Source: Candidatus Saccharibacteria bacterium (GTDB lineage Bacteria > Patescibacteriota > Saccharimonadia > Saccharimonadales > Saccharimonadaceae). From it: DNA of 64,000 bases. The notes under the pieces are model-generated. The model saw only the letters and a list, made by a program, of their open reading frames with translations, was not told the DNA's origin and did not search any database. The stretch is from contig CP066696.1 of assembly GCA_016432585.1 (NCBI GenBank), positions 186,001-250,000 on the forward strand, read 5' to 3'. Of this stretch, positions 16,497-23,821 are shown piece by piece (the first letter of the stretch is position 1; each line of letters begins with the position of its first letter). A program made the position numbers and the translations under genes.

Positions 16497-17633
16497 ATGA
16501 ACGATGAAGTAAAACACGACATGCACGATTCTGCTCGACAAGGATACTACAACGAAGAAACGGCCGTTGACCTTGATATATTAGAAGACAAGGTAGAGGT
16601 AGAGCTAGTGTCTATTGATCTTACTTCTACTATAGAAAAAAAACCGATAAGGTACGAAGTGTTTAAGCTGCTCGCTGAAAAATATAATATCGTCGAAATT
16701 GCTCAAAAACTTCAGGTTTCTGAGAGCAAAGTTGAAGATATTATTCAGAAAGACAAGCAAAAAATAAAGATTAAAGAACTATGGGTTAATTGCCTAGATA
16801 ACTATCGAAGTGGCCATACTCTTCAGGAGATTGGCGATAAACATGGCATCACTCGTGAACGAGTTAGACAGATCGTTAAAAAACAGCTTTATGTAGAAAA
16901 CGGTTATGGTCCTGCCGAGAGCAGATTCCATGCCAAAGATATTAATGACCAGCTTAAGGCTATCGTCTCAGGTTCGTATAAGTATAGAAGCAAAGAGTTA
17001 GTATTAGAGAAAATTGATTCCGCCAAACGTTCAGGTATAGATCCTCAGTATTTTGAGTCTGTTAATGTGTATGCAGTCACAGTGGGGGTTGAGACCGCAA
17101 GTCTAAAGGAATTTGCACCAGATGTTTACGCGGTTATTGTTGCTAACACTCAAGCTGCTTCACGTAAATGGCATAAATATTACTCTGATTGCAGAATGTG
17201 TCACAAGACCGAATATAAGCATAGAGGCTACGGATACTGTGTAGGGTGTTACACGATAAGCCCTGAATTCAAAGAACTTCAGAAGAATTCACATATGAAG
17301 TATCGTGACAGGAACTTGGCAAAGAATAAGATCTATGCAGAAGATTATTTCAATCGCCCAGAAGTCATTGAGAGGATAGAGAAAGATTACGATCTTAAGT
17401 ATTTTGACGGTAATCGTAAGGCAGCTTTAGTACGTGATGACCATAAATGTGTTAGCTGTGGGATGACGATGGACGAAAAAGATAAGACTGGAAGACCTAA
17501 AGTCCGGGTGTGGCACATAAACGGCGACAAGAGTGATAATGCTTTAAGTAACCTGGGGACTTACTGTCTTAGCTGCTACACTAAAGAAATCAGGCTCGAG
17601 CCGATCAACCGCCATAGCCGGCGCGGCAAGTAG
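16497..17633 (+). CDS. HTH-HNH endonuclease, candidate restriction nuclease
   Basis: A 378-residue protein starting one base after the ATPase stop. Two helix-turn-helix units are visible, IVEIAQKLQVSESKV at about residues 64-78 and a sigma70-region-4-like GHTLQEIGDKHGITRERVRQI at about 105-124. A zinc knuckle (CRMCH, then CVGC) follows near 235-255. The C-terminal HNH nuclease has CVSCGMTMDEKDK, VWHINGDKSDNALSNLG and YCLSC, giving the H-N-N catalytic pattern and the zinc cysteines. It is the only obvious DNA-cleaving subunit beside Vsr and the C5 methylase, so I infer it is the restriction subunit. The last 90 bases overlap the convergent methylase gene. Confidence 0.7.
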   Translation: MNDEVKHDMHDSARQGYYNEETAVDLDILEDKVEVELVSIDLTSTIEKKPIRYEVFKLLAEKYNIVEIAQKLQVSESKVEDIIQKDKQKIKIKELWVNCLDNYRSGHTLQEIGDKHGITRERVRQIVKKQLYVENGYGPAESRFHAKDINDQLKAIVSGSYKYRSKELVLEKIDSAKRSGIDPQYFESVNVYAVTVGVETASLKEFAPDVYAVIVANTQAASRKWHKYYSDCRMCHKTEYKHRGYGYCVGCYTISPEFKELQKNSHMKYRDRNLAKNKIYAEDYFNRPEVIERIEKDYDLKYFDGNRKAALVRDDHKCVSCGMTMDEKDKTGRPKVRVWHINGDKSDNALSNLGTYCLSCYTKEIRLEPINRHSRRGK

Positions 17634-18614
17634 AGATTCTTTCACTTTCATTGCAACGGCCTGGGCTACGGGAGGCGAAACGGCATTGCCAATTTGTTTG
17701 TACGCTGCAGTAACCTGTTGTGGGAATGTGTAATCATCAGGAAAGCCCTGAAGTCTGGCATATTCTCGAATGGTCAATTTTCTGATACCACGACTGTTTA
17801 GAAGAGCACCTATTCGGTTCACAGATCCCAGTGGTCTTACTACGTCTTGTATCAAATTTCGTTCACGCCCCATATTACCAACGACACAGGTAGTTGAAAT
17901 ACCGCTAGGATCAAGCACCCGATAGCCAAAGCCGTGGCCTTTATCTTTGTGCCTCTGTTTATGCTTCTCGAGGCCGTCAAGATATCTTTGAGATAGATAA
18001 TAGAAGTCATGCACATCCCCATGCTCGAGAATATCAGCAACTTTTGGCTGCATGTCTGAAGGTTCAGGAAAGGTAAAGTCCACATCATCTCTGAATCCAA
18101 CAATATAAATACGCTTACGATCCTGAGGCAAGCCGTAGTCTTTCGAATTCAATACCTTGTAGTGTACATGATATCCAAGCTCATTCTCTAAGCCGTCACG
18201 AATACGTTCGAAGGTATTTCCTTTGTCGTGATTCATTAGATTTTTAACATTTTCCAACACGAATGCTTTAGGCCTTTTTTCTTTCAGTATTCTTAGTACG
18301 TCCCAGAAAAGTGTGCCTCTCGCGTCTGCGAAACCGTGCAGTTTTCCAATTTTTGAAAATGGCTGACAAGGAAAACCGGCTGTCAAAACGTCGCAATCGG
18401 GGATTTCTGAAGCGTCTACCTTCTGTATGTCACGTAAGTCTAACGAGCCTTCGCCGAAGTAGTTGTCATAAGTGATTTTGCATGTTTTATCAAAGTCGTT
18501 AGAATAGACCGTTTTAAAACCAGCCTGTTCAAAACCGAGTCTAAAGCCGCCAACACCGGCGAACAATTCTACGATTGTTGGAGATTCTACTTGTGGATAG
18601 CCATCATCATTCAT
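17544..18614 (-). CDS. dcm: DNA (cytosine-5) methyltransferase
   Basis: A 356-residue enzyme with all the landmark motifs: I (VELFAGVGGFRLGFEQAGF, residues 15-33), IV with catalytic Cys83 in AGFPCQPFS, VI (ENVKNL, 121-126), VIII (QDRKRIYIVGF), and X (QIGNAVSPPVAQAV). It transfers a methyl group from AdoMet to carbon 5 of cytosine at a specific site set by the region between motifs VIII and IX, here about 90 residues. The final 26 residues after motif X are encoded in the overlap with the HNH gene and are not part of the conserved fold. The recognition sequence cannot be read from sequence alone. Confidence 0.92.
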   Translation of the reverse strand: MNDDGYPQVESPTIVELFAGVGGFRLGFEQAGFKTVYSNDFDKTCKITYDNYFGEGSLDLRDIQKVDASEIPDCDVLTAGFPCQPFSKIGKLHGFADARGTLFWDVLRILKEKRPKAFVLENVKNLMNHDKGNTFERIRDGLENELGYHVHYKVLNSKDYGLPQDRKRIYIVGFRDDVDFTFPEPSDMQPKVADILEHGDVHDFYYLSQRYLDGLEKHKQRHKDKGHGFGYRVLDPSGISTTCVVGNMGRERNLIQDVVRPLGSVNRIGALLNSRGIRKLTIREYARLQGFPDDYTFPQQVTAAYKQIGNAVSPPVAQAVAMKVKESLLAAPAMAVDRLEPDFFSVAAKTVSPQVT

Positions 18615-18835
18615 CTTACTTGAGACTATACCTTATTTACCTCTAGTACAAGCTATTTTGTCTTCTATCTGAATATTTTATCAATTCTTATCCGGAAAAC
18701 TATTGTTGTTCTTTTATCATCAATAAATTAAAAAACATCTCGTTTCTTATGAATATCATAAATAAGTCGAGCAAGCGCAGCTCACTTTCTCCTCTCATCA
18801 ATTAATTCTTGTTCGTTTGCATCTGTCATAATTGA

Positions 18836-19460
18836 ATCTTATTTTTTTGCTACAACTGCACAGGGAAGCGTCCATGTAGTCAAAAAGGTGTGGTGAGTGA
18901 AGACGTCCTATTCGAGCAATTAAACGATCTCCTCGACAGTTATGAGATCACTCCCAGGCTTCACGAATGGGGCCTGAAAGCCATCAAATGATATTGCTAA
19001 GCAAGAAATAGAACAGCGCGACGATATCCAGAAAATGCAGTTCATGTCGATCGATAATATGCAGAAAAAGCTGGATCATTTATTGGAGCTTGTAACTAAC
19101 GATGTTATTTCAAGCGACGATTATCTACAGAAGACTGAATCTTTGAAGCATGAGCTAGCTGAGCGTCAAGATGAGCAAAAGGAAGCAGCGAGACGAGCGC
19201 GCAATTGGTACGAGATAATCGGACTGACACTCGATCGGCTTAATAATGCGACAGAACGTTTCGCTAAAGGTGATTTCGGTGTCCGAAGAGGCATTCTGCT
19301 AGCGGTAGGCTATAACCCAGTATTAATGGATAAAAAGATACTGATAACCCCTAGTGAATGGATGATTCCTATGCAGCGAGAGCTACCTGCTATTAAGAAA
19401 CTTTTGGGAAGGTTAGAACCGAACCCCAACAGATCAGAAAAGCCTCAGAAGAGGCAATAA
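18836..19460 (+). pseudogene. Serine recombinase, C-terminal remnant
   Basis: The frame from 18836 to 18991 encodes the zinc-ribbon end of a large serine recombinase (YNCTGKRPCSQKGVVSEDV, then LNDLLDSYEI and HEWGLKAIK) and stops at a TGA. One frame over, from 18987, the text continues with NDIAKQEIEQRDDIQKM, the coiled coil (KKLDHLLELVTNDVISSDDY) and RRGILLAVGYNPVLMDKKILI, the usual end of these recombinases, to the TAA at 19460. A +1 slip near 18985-18990 joins the two. The N-terminal catalytic domain is absent; the 220 bases before it up to the methylase hold no recognisable coding sequence. It is a dead integrase fragment at the edge of the island. Confidence 0.75.
19437..19455 (-). terminator. 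Terminator after tRNA-Arg
   Basis: GCCTC and GAGGC arms (19442-19455) with a four-base loop are followed on the minus strand by a T-run. This ends the tRNA-Arg(UCU) transcript and lies within the end of the recombinase remnant. Confidence 0.6.
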
Positions 19461-19468
19461 TGTCAACG

Positions 19469-19544
19469 TGGTACCCCGGGTTGGAATCGAACCAACGGCC
19501 AAAAGCTTAGAAGTCTCTTGCTCTATCCACTGAGCTACCGGGGC
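19469..19544 (-). tRNA. tRNA-Arg (anticodon UCU)
   Basis: A cloverleaf on the minus strand: acceptor GCCCCGG paired to CCGGGGT, a D stem GCTC/GAGC, anticodon loop CTTCTAA giving UCU, and T-loop TTCGATT in a GTTGG/CCAAC stem. The CCA end is encoded (19471-19469). One A-G mismatch closes the anticodon stem. It sits directly beside the recombinase remnant, a possible integration landmark. Confidence 0.85.
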
Positions 19545-19681
19545 GCACAGGTGTATTATAGCGGATACTGGTAGTATCGGCCAATACAAGGGGTGATTTG
19601 GGTTTGCTGGCTATCATAAAGTGCGGTAAAATTATAACCATAAACATGTAATATGCCGACGAGGCAAGGTGCAGAAAGAAT

Positions 19682-20707
19682 ATGGCTCGATTGCCAGTTC
19701 CGGGTAGTGATGCGGATTCGTGGGGTGACTTGCTCAACGATTATCTTTTGCAGGCTCATACCTCGACCGGAGCTCTAAAGCCCGATAGTGTCGGCTCTTC
19801 GCAGCTGCAGGCCGATGCTGTTACGAGTGCTAATATTGCCGATGATTCGATCGCACAGTCAAAAGTGCAAGATCTTGTAAGTGATCTAGCGGCGACAGAA
19901 AAAACTGCAAATAAAGGTGTGGCAAACGGTTACGCGCCACTTGATGGTAGTGGCAAGGTGCCAGATGCGAACCTGCCTGCCGGAAGCGTTCCGAGTGATG
20001 CAACGACAATTTCGAAGGGTGTTGTTCAGCTTGCGGGCGACTTGGGCGGCACTGCAGCCGCCCCGACTGTTCCCGGGCTTGCTGATAAGGCGGCTGATAT
20101 AGCGGTTGTTCATATTGCCGGAACAGAAACGGTGACGGGCGACAAAAACTTTACAGGGGCTTTGCAGCATAGTGGTAATGCCGTTGTTGATACGACCGAT
20201 TCGCGACTGACAAATGCACGTACGCCTACTGCGCATAAAACGTCGCATGCTATCGGTGGATCCGATGTTCTCACGGCAAGTGACATTGGCGCGGTTGCAA
20301 TGGCCGGGGCAAATATTGCGACGCTTGCCGACTCATCGATTCAATTTTTGCGCGTCAATGTGCCGGACGATGGTAGTTCAACGGCCACATGGCCCGATCG
20401 TCTCGCTTTTTTCTTCGATGGAACGCGTACGGGATATCATAACGAATACGGCGAGCTCCGTGCTCGTCCGGGAAAGAGTAATACGATCGCTCTTCGCGCA
20501 ATGGGCTGGAGTGGTGGGTCGTCGAACGATATCTTTCAGGTAACGGCAGCCGACAGCTCGACTGTTCGCTTTGCTGTATCCGAAACGGATATCACGGCAA
20601 ATGTCCCTATTGTTTCGCCTAACCTTCCGGCTAAAATTACGGTGAGCGATACGGCTCCTTCTAGCCCGGCCGATGGTGATATCTGGTTTGATACCAGTGG
20701 GGCATAG
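19682..20707 (+). CDS. Phage-tail-fibre-like protein with MARLPxPG N-terminal module
   Basis: A 341-residue protein with no signal peptide. It begins with MARLPVPGSDADSWGDLLNDYL, a module also found at 54823 (MARLPQPGADEGLWGEILNDYL, which is described there). Repetitive, Gly/Ala/Asp-rich beta sequence follows (NGYAPLDGSGKVPDANLPAG, VQLAGDLGGTAAAPTVPGL, then TSHAIGGSDVLTASDIG), typical of phage tail fibres and collar-like repeats, then a beta-rich region and a closing DGDIWFDTSGA. The pattern suggests a trimeric fibre attached by its N-terminus to something else. Phage structural or adhesive roles are both possible. Confidence 0.6.
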   Translation: MARLPVPGSDADSWGDLLNDYLLQAHTSTGALKPDSVGSSQLQADAVTSANIADDSIAQSKVQDLVSDLAATEKTANKGVANGYAPLDGSGKVPDANLPAGSVPSDATTISKGVVQLAGDLGGTAAAPTVPGLADKAADIAVVHIAGTETVTGDKNFTGALQHSGNAVVDTTDSRLTNARTPTAHKTSHAIGGSDVLTASDIGAVAMAGANIATLADSSIQFLRVNVPDDGSSTATWPDRLAFFFDGTRTGYHNEYGELRARPGKSNTIALRAMGWSGGSSNDIFQVTAADSSTVRFAVSETDITANVPIVSPNLPAKITVSDTAPSSPADGDIWFDTSGA

Positions 20708-20710
20708 TTT

Positions 20711-21478
20711 GTGAGCGTTCGCCAGACTTTTTTGTTCGATGAAGGTCCAGACGGGGCAGTGCCAACTCCCTCTGGGGATCTTATCGAAGCGACGGGCATT
20801 ACCTACACTACCAGCGCCAAGCATGGTTCATTCGCACTGTTAGGCAGTGCTGTGGGAAGTCAATTTATTGGTATTCAAAATTCAGGGACAGTCAACCATT
20901 CTGGCTCGTTATATGTTCGGCCTACAACTCAGGCGGATAGCTCGAACCGGGTCCTTAACATTGCAACGGCCACGAATACTATCATTTTTGCCGTTCGCAT
21001 TCATTCAAATGGTCATTTTCAGCTTGTACGCGGTGCGAGTATGGTAGCCGAGACTACATTTAGTTGGGTGGCTAATCAATGGTACCGGTTAGATTGGCAG
21101 TACGATCAAACAGTTCTTGCGACGCCATCTGTTGCGATGCGGTTTTTTGCCGACCCAGATAGCGCAACGCCCACCGAAACGCTGAGCGATACGAGCTCGG
21201 CTGTTCCTGCGAACATGGGCAAATGGCGCATGGGTTTGATATCGGGATCGGCGGCCGTTGCAACCGCAAGTATCGACACCTTTCGGGTTGCCGACGGCTT
21301 AGAATGGATTGGCCCGTATGTTCCCGCGGTACGCGACGGCAAAGGAAAAGTATGGGATGCAGGATCGGGGACGTGGATCCCATTTGTTCCCAAGGCCTAT
21401 GCTGGGGGTGTGCCCGTTACGGCAAAAGCCAAAGTATGGGATGCAGGATCGGGCACCTGGATAACGACAACGTCGTAA
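20711..21478 (+). CDS. LamG/concanavalin-like beta-sandwich protein
   Basis: A 255-residue protein that begins at a GTG three bases after the previous stop. Alternating beta-strand segments (SGSLYVRPTTQ, ILNIATATNTIIFAVRIHSNG, WYRLDWQYDQ) resemble a LamG/concanavalin-like sandwich that binds carbohydrate. The C-terminus carries two copies of KVWDAGSGTWI about 35 residues apart, a motif I know only as an occasional tail repeat of phage structural proteins. Coupled with the fibre-like gene it forms a two-gene unit, mirrored at 53443-54823. Confidence 0.55.
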   Translation: MSVRQTFLFDEGPDGAVPTPSGDLIEATGITYTTSAKHGSFALLGSAVGSQFIGIQNSGTVNHSGSLYVRPTTQADSSNRVLNIATATNTIIFAVRIHSNGHFQLVRGASMVAETTFSWVANQWYRLDWQYDQTVLATPSVAMRFFADPDSATPTETLSDTSSAVPANMGKWRMGLISGSAAVATASIDTFRVADGLEWIGPYVPAVRDGKGKVWDAGSGTWIPFVPKAYAGGVPVTAKAKVWDAGSGTWITTTS

Positions 21479-21853
21479 TTATTTTTGACGGCCTATAGTG
21501 CCAAGATGTGTGTGGTGAAAGCCGGTGACATGCTTTAGCCCAAAGCCCAGTGCGCGGTCGCTAAAGATATGAAATAGCCACAGGAGGCTAATAAAAAGAA
21601 CTGCCTGATTGTCGGTAAGGATATAGACGCCAGTTAGGACTGCTGGTCCGATAAGGCTGTGGCCGATATTGTAAAAAAACGCGCCGATACGATTGTTGAT
21701 AAAATACCCCATGGCGCTGATATCGAAAAGGCCAAAAAGAACAATAAGCCAGTACCATTCAAAGTTTGCGACGCTGATATAAAAAGCGGCCACAAGTACT
21801 GCGGCAATAAAGTACTCGGCGCTGACGATTCGTTTCATTAGTGGATTATGCAT
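21479..21853 (-). CDS. DUF4260-like membrane protein
   Basis: A 124-residue membrane protein from the ATG at 21853 with four hydrophobic helices. The tail RALGFGLKHVTGFHHTHLG, ending in IGRQK, matches the conserved end of the DUF4260 family, and the NRIGAFFYNIGHSL segment is also typical. No function is known for the family. The stop codon abuts that of the convergent LamG-like gene. Confidence 0.7.
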   Translation of the reverse strand: MHNPLMKRIVSAEYFIAAVLVAAFYISVANFEWYWLIVLFGLFDISAMGYFINNRIGAFFYNIGHSLIGPAVLTGVYILTDNQAVLFISLLWLFHIFSDRALGFGLKHVTGFHHTHLGTIGRQK

Positions 21854-21864
21854 ATGCTTAGTAT

Positions 21865-21909
21865 ACCAAAGTAAAAACCGTACCACTACAGTACGGTTTT
21901 TACTTTGGT
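21865..21909 (-). terminator. Terminator whose stem starts in the tRNA-Gly ACCA end
   Basis: A 19-bp perfect inverted repeat (21865-21883 with 21891-21909, seven-base loop) with a T-run in each orientation. On the minus strand its first arm begins with the discriminator base and CCA of tRNA-Gly. It also separates that gene from the DUF4260-like gene. Confidence 0.8.
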
Positions 21910-21980
21910 GCGGGCGGCGAGAATCGAACTCGCATCGCTTGCTTGGAAGGCAGGCATATTAGCCATTATACGACGCCCGC
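21906..21980 (-). tRNA. tRNA-Gly (anticodon UCC)
   Basis: Acceptor GCGGGCG pairs with CGCCCGC, anticodon loop CTTCCAA gives UCC between paired GCCTG-type arms, and the T-loop is TTCGATT. CCA is encoded at 21908-21906. It is transcribed leftward. Confidence 0.9.
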
Positions 21981-22029
21981 AGACTTTACAAATTATACCA
22001 GATTGTGCCGTATAATATAAATCATAACC

Positions 22030-22389
22030 ATGAATACAAATAATTTTTCGAACGAAGAACTGCCCAAGCCCTTTCACTCCAGCCAGTACGCTGAGGCGGC
22101 GAGTGGTGGATCTATGGGGTCAACGAGCGCACAATCGTTTCAACAGCGTATCCAAATAGACCGCAACCGCCAATCGGTGCGCAAGTATCGTGATTCACAC
22201 ATTGGTCGGGCTATTCCCCTCCGATCCGGCGATGCGATAATTGCTTCGCGAATCCCGGAGCCTCAAAAAGATACGTCACCGACTGCCCAGCGCCAAGAAA
22301 AGAACGCGACAAGCCAACCGATCAGCATAGTAAAGCCTCAACCCGGCTTTAAAGAACCGCCACATCGTGGATTCAATCCTTTTAAATAA
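22030..22389 (+). CDS. Disordered hypothetical protein (119 aa)
   Basis: A 119-residue protein rich in Gln, Ser, Pro and Arg with no hydrophobic segment. The central stretch RIQIDRNRQSVRKYRDSHIG is basic, and the C-terminus has PQPGFKEPPHRGFNPFK. It looks intrinsically disordered. A weak hairpin follows (arms 22396-22402 and 22418-22424). No family was recognised. Confidence 0.5.
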   Translation: MNTNNFSNEELPKPFHSSQYAEAASGGSMGSTSAQSFQQRIQIDRNRQSVRKYRDSHIGRAIPLRSGDAIIASRIPEPQKDTSPTAQRQEKNATSQPISIVKPQPGFKEPPHRGFNPFK

Positions 22390-22429
22390 TCACCTAGCGT
22401 AACCTATGGTATAAACATTACGCTGGGCG

Positions 22430-22453
22430 ATTGCCCAAGATGTTCCCGGGCAA
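22430..22453 (-). terminator. Hairpin downstream of GC-rich gene
   Basis: TTGCCC (22430-22435 region) and GGGCAA (22448-22453) form a stem on the minus strand, about 40 bases after the stop of the GC-rich gene. It has no clear T-run. The stem is short and its role as a terminator is tentative. Confidence 0.4.
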
Positions 22454-22494
22454 CGCACTCTCGTAGAAGAGTTCAGCGGCGGGGCTTGGGCGGT

Positions 22495-22761
22495 TCAGTT
22501 GGATGGAGGTGGAGGCGTGACGCCGTAGAGTTCCATGTACGTCTCGCACAGTCCCTTGGCGACGCCGATCTTCACCTTGATGGTGAACGAAGACAGGCGG
22601 CGCGCCTGCGCGTCCTTGATGTCTTCCATAGAAGCAATCAGTACTCCCAGGTCGGTAGCCTGTGTGTCGCTTGCGGTGTCGGGATCGAAGTGTTCGTCGA
22701 TCGCCTTCGCGTAGCGGATCAGGGTGTCTCTGGGGTTTTCGCAAGATCTTTGTGATCTCAT
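22495..22761 (-). CDS. GC-rich small protein A (88 aa)
   Basis: An 88-residue helical protein (LIRYAKAIDEHFDPD, LIASMEDIKDAQARRL, KGLCETYMELYG) with a Pro tail. Third codon positions are almost all G or C, in contrast to the neighbours. It has its own promoter (22803-22831) in an AT-rich spacer. No family was recognised. Together with the next gene it forms a pair of foreign-looking single-gene units on the same strand. Confidence 0.6.
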   Translation of the reverse strand: MRSQRSCENPRDTLIRYAKAIDEHFDPDTASDTQATDLGVLIASMEDIKDAQARRLSSFTIKVKIGVAKGLCETYMELYGVTPPPPSN

Positions 22762-22802
22762 GGCGGTACTCTTTCGTATGAAGTCCGAATCTGAACAGTA
22801 TA

Positions 22803-22831
22803 ATTATAACACATTAAATATATAAACACAA
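22803..22831 (-). promoter_or_regulatory. Promoter of GC-rich protein A gene
   Basis: On the minus strand, TTGTGT (22831-22826) and a perfect TATAAT (22808-22803) are 17 bases apart. The gene starts about 40 bases further on, just after the hairpin of the upstream GC-rich unit. Confidence 0.55.
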
Positions 22832-22844
22832 ACACAGGGATTCT

Positions 22845-22879
22845 GGCCAGGTGCTTGCCGTGTGGCGAAGCACCTGGCC
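22845..22879 (-). terminator. GC-rich hairpin, 12-bp stem
   Basis: The arms GGCCAGGTGCTT (22845-22856) and AAGCACCTGGCC (22868-22879) are perfectly complementary with an 11-base loop. It is 8 bases after the stop of GC-rich protein B. No T-run follows, unlike the terminators of native genes here. Confidence 0.65.
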
Positions 22880-22886
22880 TCACGAA

Positions 22887-23153
22887 TCAGTCGGAGCGTG
22901 GCGGGGAAGATGTGTAGATGATCTGGCCGTCGCTGGTCAGATGCCCGATCTCGCGCCGGCTCTGCATCGCTGTCCGTACGACGAATACCCGCACTCCGTC
23001 GTCAGCGGGCTCACTGATATCGATCAGGAGCCCCTGAACAAGGCCGGCTATGTTCTGTCCCGGTGGATGCTGCAGTAATACGGGGAGCGCCCGCTTGGCC
23101 GCCTCCATCAGCAGGACATCGCTGTCGGCTGGCCTTTGCTTCCTCTTTCGCAT
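22887..23153 (-). CDS. GC-rich small protein B (88 aa)
   Basis: The start at 23153 is set by a strong ribosome site (AGGAGGTTGCT immediately before ATG); an upstream in-frame ATG at 23201 lacks one. The 88 residues begin with a basic patch (RKRKQRP), a helix (LLMEAAKRALPVLLQ) and end in beta-like sequence (VRVFVVRTAM, IIYTSS). Codon use is GC-rich at third positions. The 11 bases AGGAGGTTGCT recur upstream of the GC-rich gene at 52641. Function unknown. Confidence 0.6.
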   Translation of the reverse strand: MRKRKQRPADSDVLLMEAAKRALPVLLQHPPGQNIAGLVQGLLIDISEPADDGVRVFVVRTAMQSRREIGHLTSDGQIIYTSSPPRSD

Positions 23154-23239
23154 AGCAACCTCCTGTAGGGGGTATACGCACGTACGATGTAAGAGTAGCA
23201 TAAAACAAATAAAAAGGCTTCTCGAAGCAGAGATTCACG

Positions 23240-23647
23240 TTAGTCTAGTGTAATTTCGCTTCTGACAACCTTTTCGAAGAAGAGTTTCGTTCCGGGGTAG
23301 AGGAGGAGTTGAAGAGCTTCTTCGGCATTGTACCATCCGAATCGAGAGGATTCTTCGTCGAGCGTCACCGTATGACCCCTTGTTTCAACGAGCCAAAATG
23401 AAACAGTCTTCACCTTTGTATCAGCAGGTTGCGTAAGAACAACCCTAAGTGGCTTTACGTCTAAACCCGTCTCTTCTTTAACTTCTCTTTTAACACTATT
23501 CTCTTCGGTTATGTCAGAGTTTTCGCATCGTCCATGTGGTGGCGCCCAATGACCTTTCATTTGTTCTCGTGCATCTTCAAGGAAGAGAAATTTGCCCTCG
23601 CTATTTTTAACGATAGCAACAATTCCGTGGGTAGACAGGTCGTTCAT
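23240..23647 (-). CDS. Nudix hydrolase
   Basis: A 135-residue single-domain Nudix protein. WAPPHGRCENSD replaces the usual PGG-E start of the box, followed by KREVKEETGLDV, which keeps the metal-binding Glu cluster. The shift GGxxE to HGRCE near the first Gly is a variation seen in some dihydroneopterin-triphosphate-like members. It is the fifth Nudix gene in 24 kb. Confidence 0.75.
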   Translation of the reverse strand: MNDLSTHGIVAIVKNSEGKFLFLEDAREQMKGHWAPPHGRCENSDITEENSVKREVKEETGLDVKPLRVVLTQPADTKVKTVSFWLVETRGHTVTLDEESSRFGWYNAEEALQLLLYPGTKLFFEKVVRSEITLD

Positions 23648-23667
23648 TTAATTAGTATAGCAAAACT

Positions 23668-23691
23668 AAAAGACACCAAAGCGGTGTCTTT
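23668..23691 (-). terminator. Intrinsic terminator
   Basis: Ten-bp arms AAAAGACACC (23668-23677) and GGTGTCTTTT (23682-23691) with a T-run in both directions. It ends the tRNA-His transcript on the minus strand. Confidence 0.75.
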
Positions 23692-23706
23692 TACGTATGA
23701 TTTCTA

Positions 23707-23784
23707 TGGGGCGAATGATGGGGATTGAACCCACTACCTTCGGAACCACAACCCGACGCTCTAACCAAATGAGCTACATTCGCC
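23707..23784 (-). tRNA. tRNA-His (anticodon GUG)
   Basis: The extra G at position -1 pairs with discriminator C73, diagnostic of tRNA-His. The anticodon stem TCGGG/TCCGA encloses TTGTGGT, giving GUG. CCA is encoded (23709-23707). Confidence 0.9.
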
Positions 23785-23821
23785 AAACATCAGCTATTGT
23801 AGCACATTCGAAAGGGTAAAT

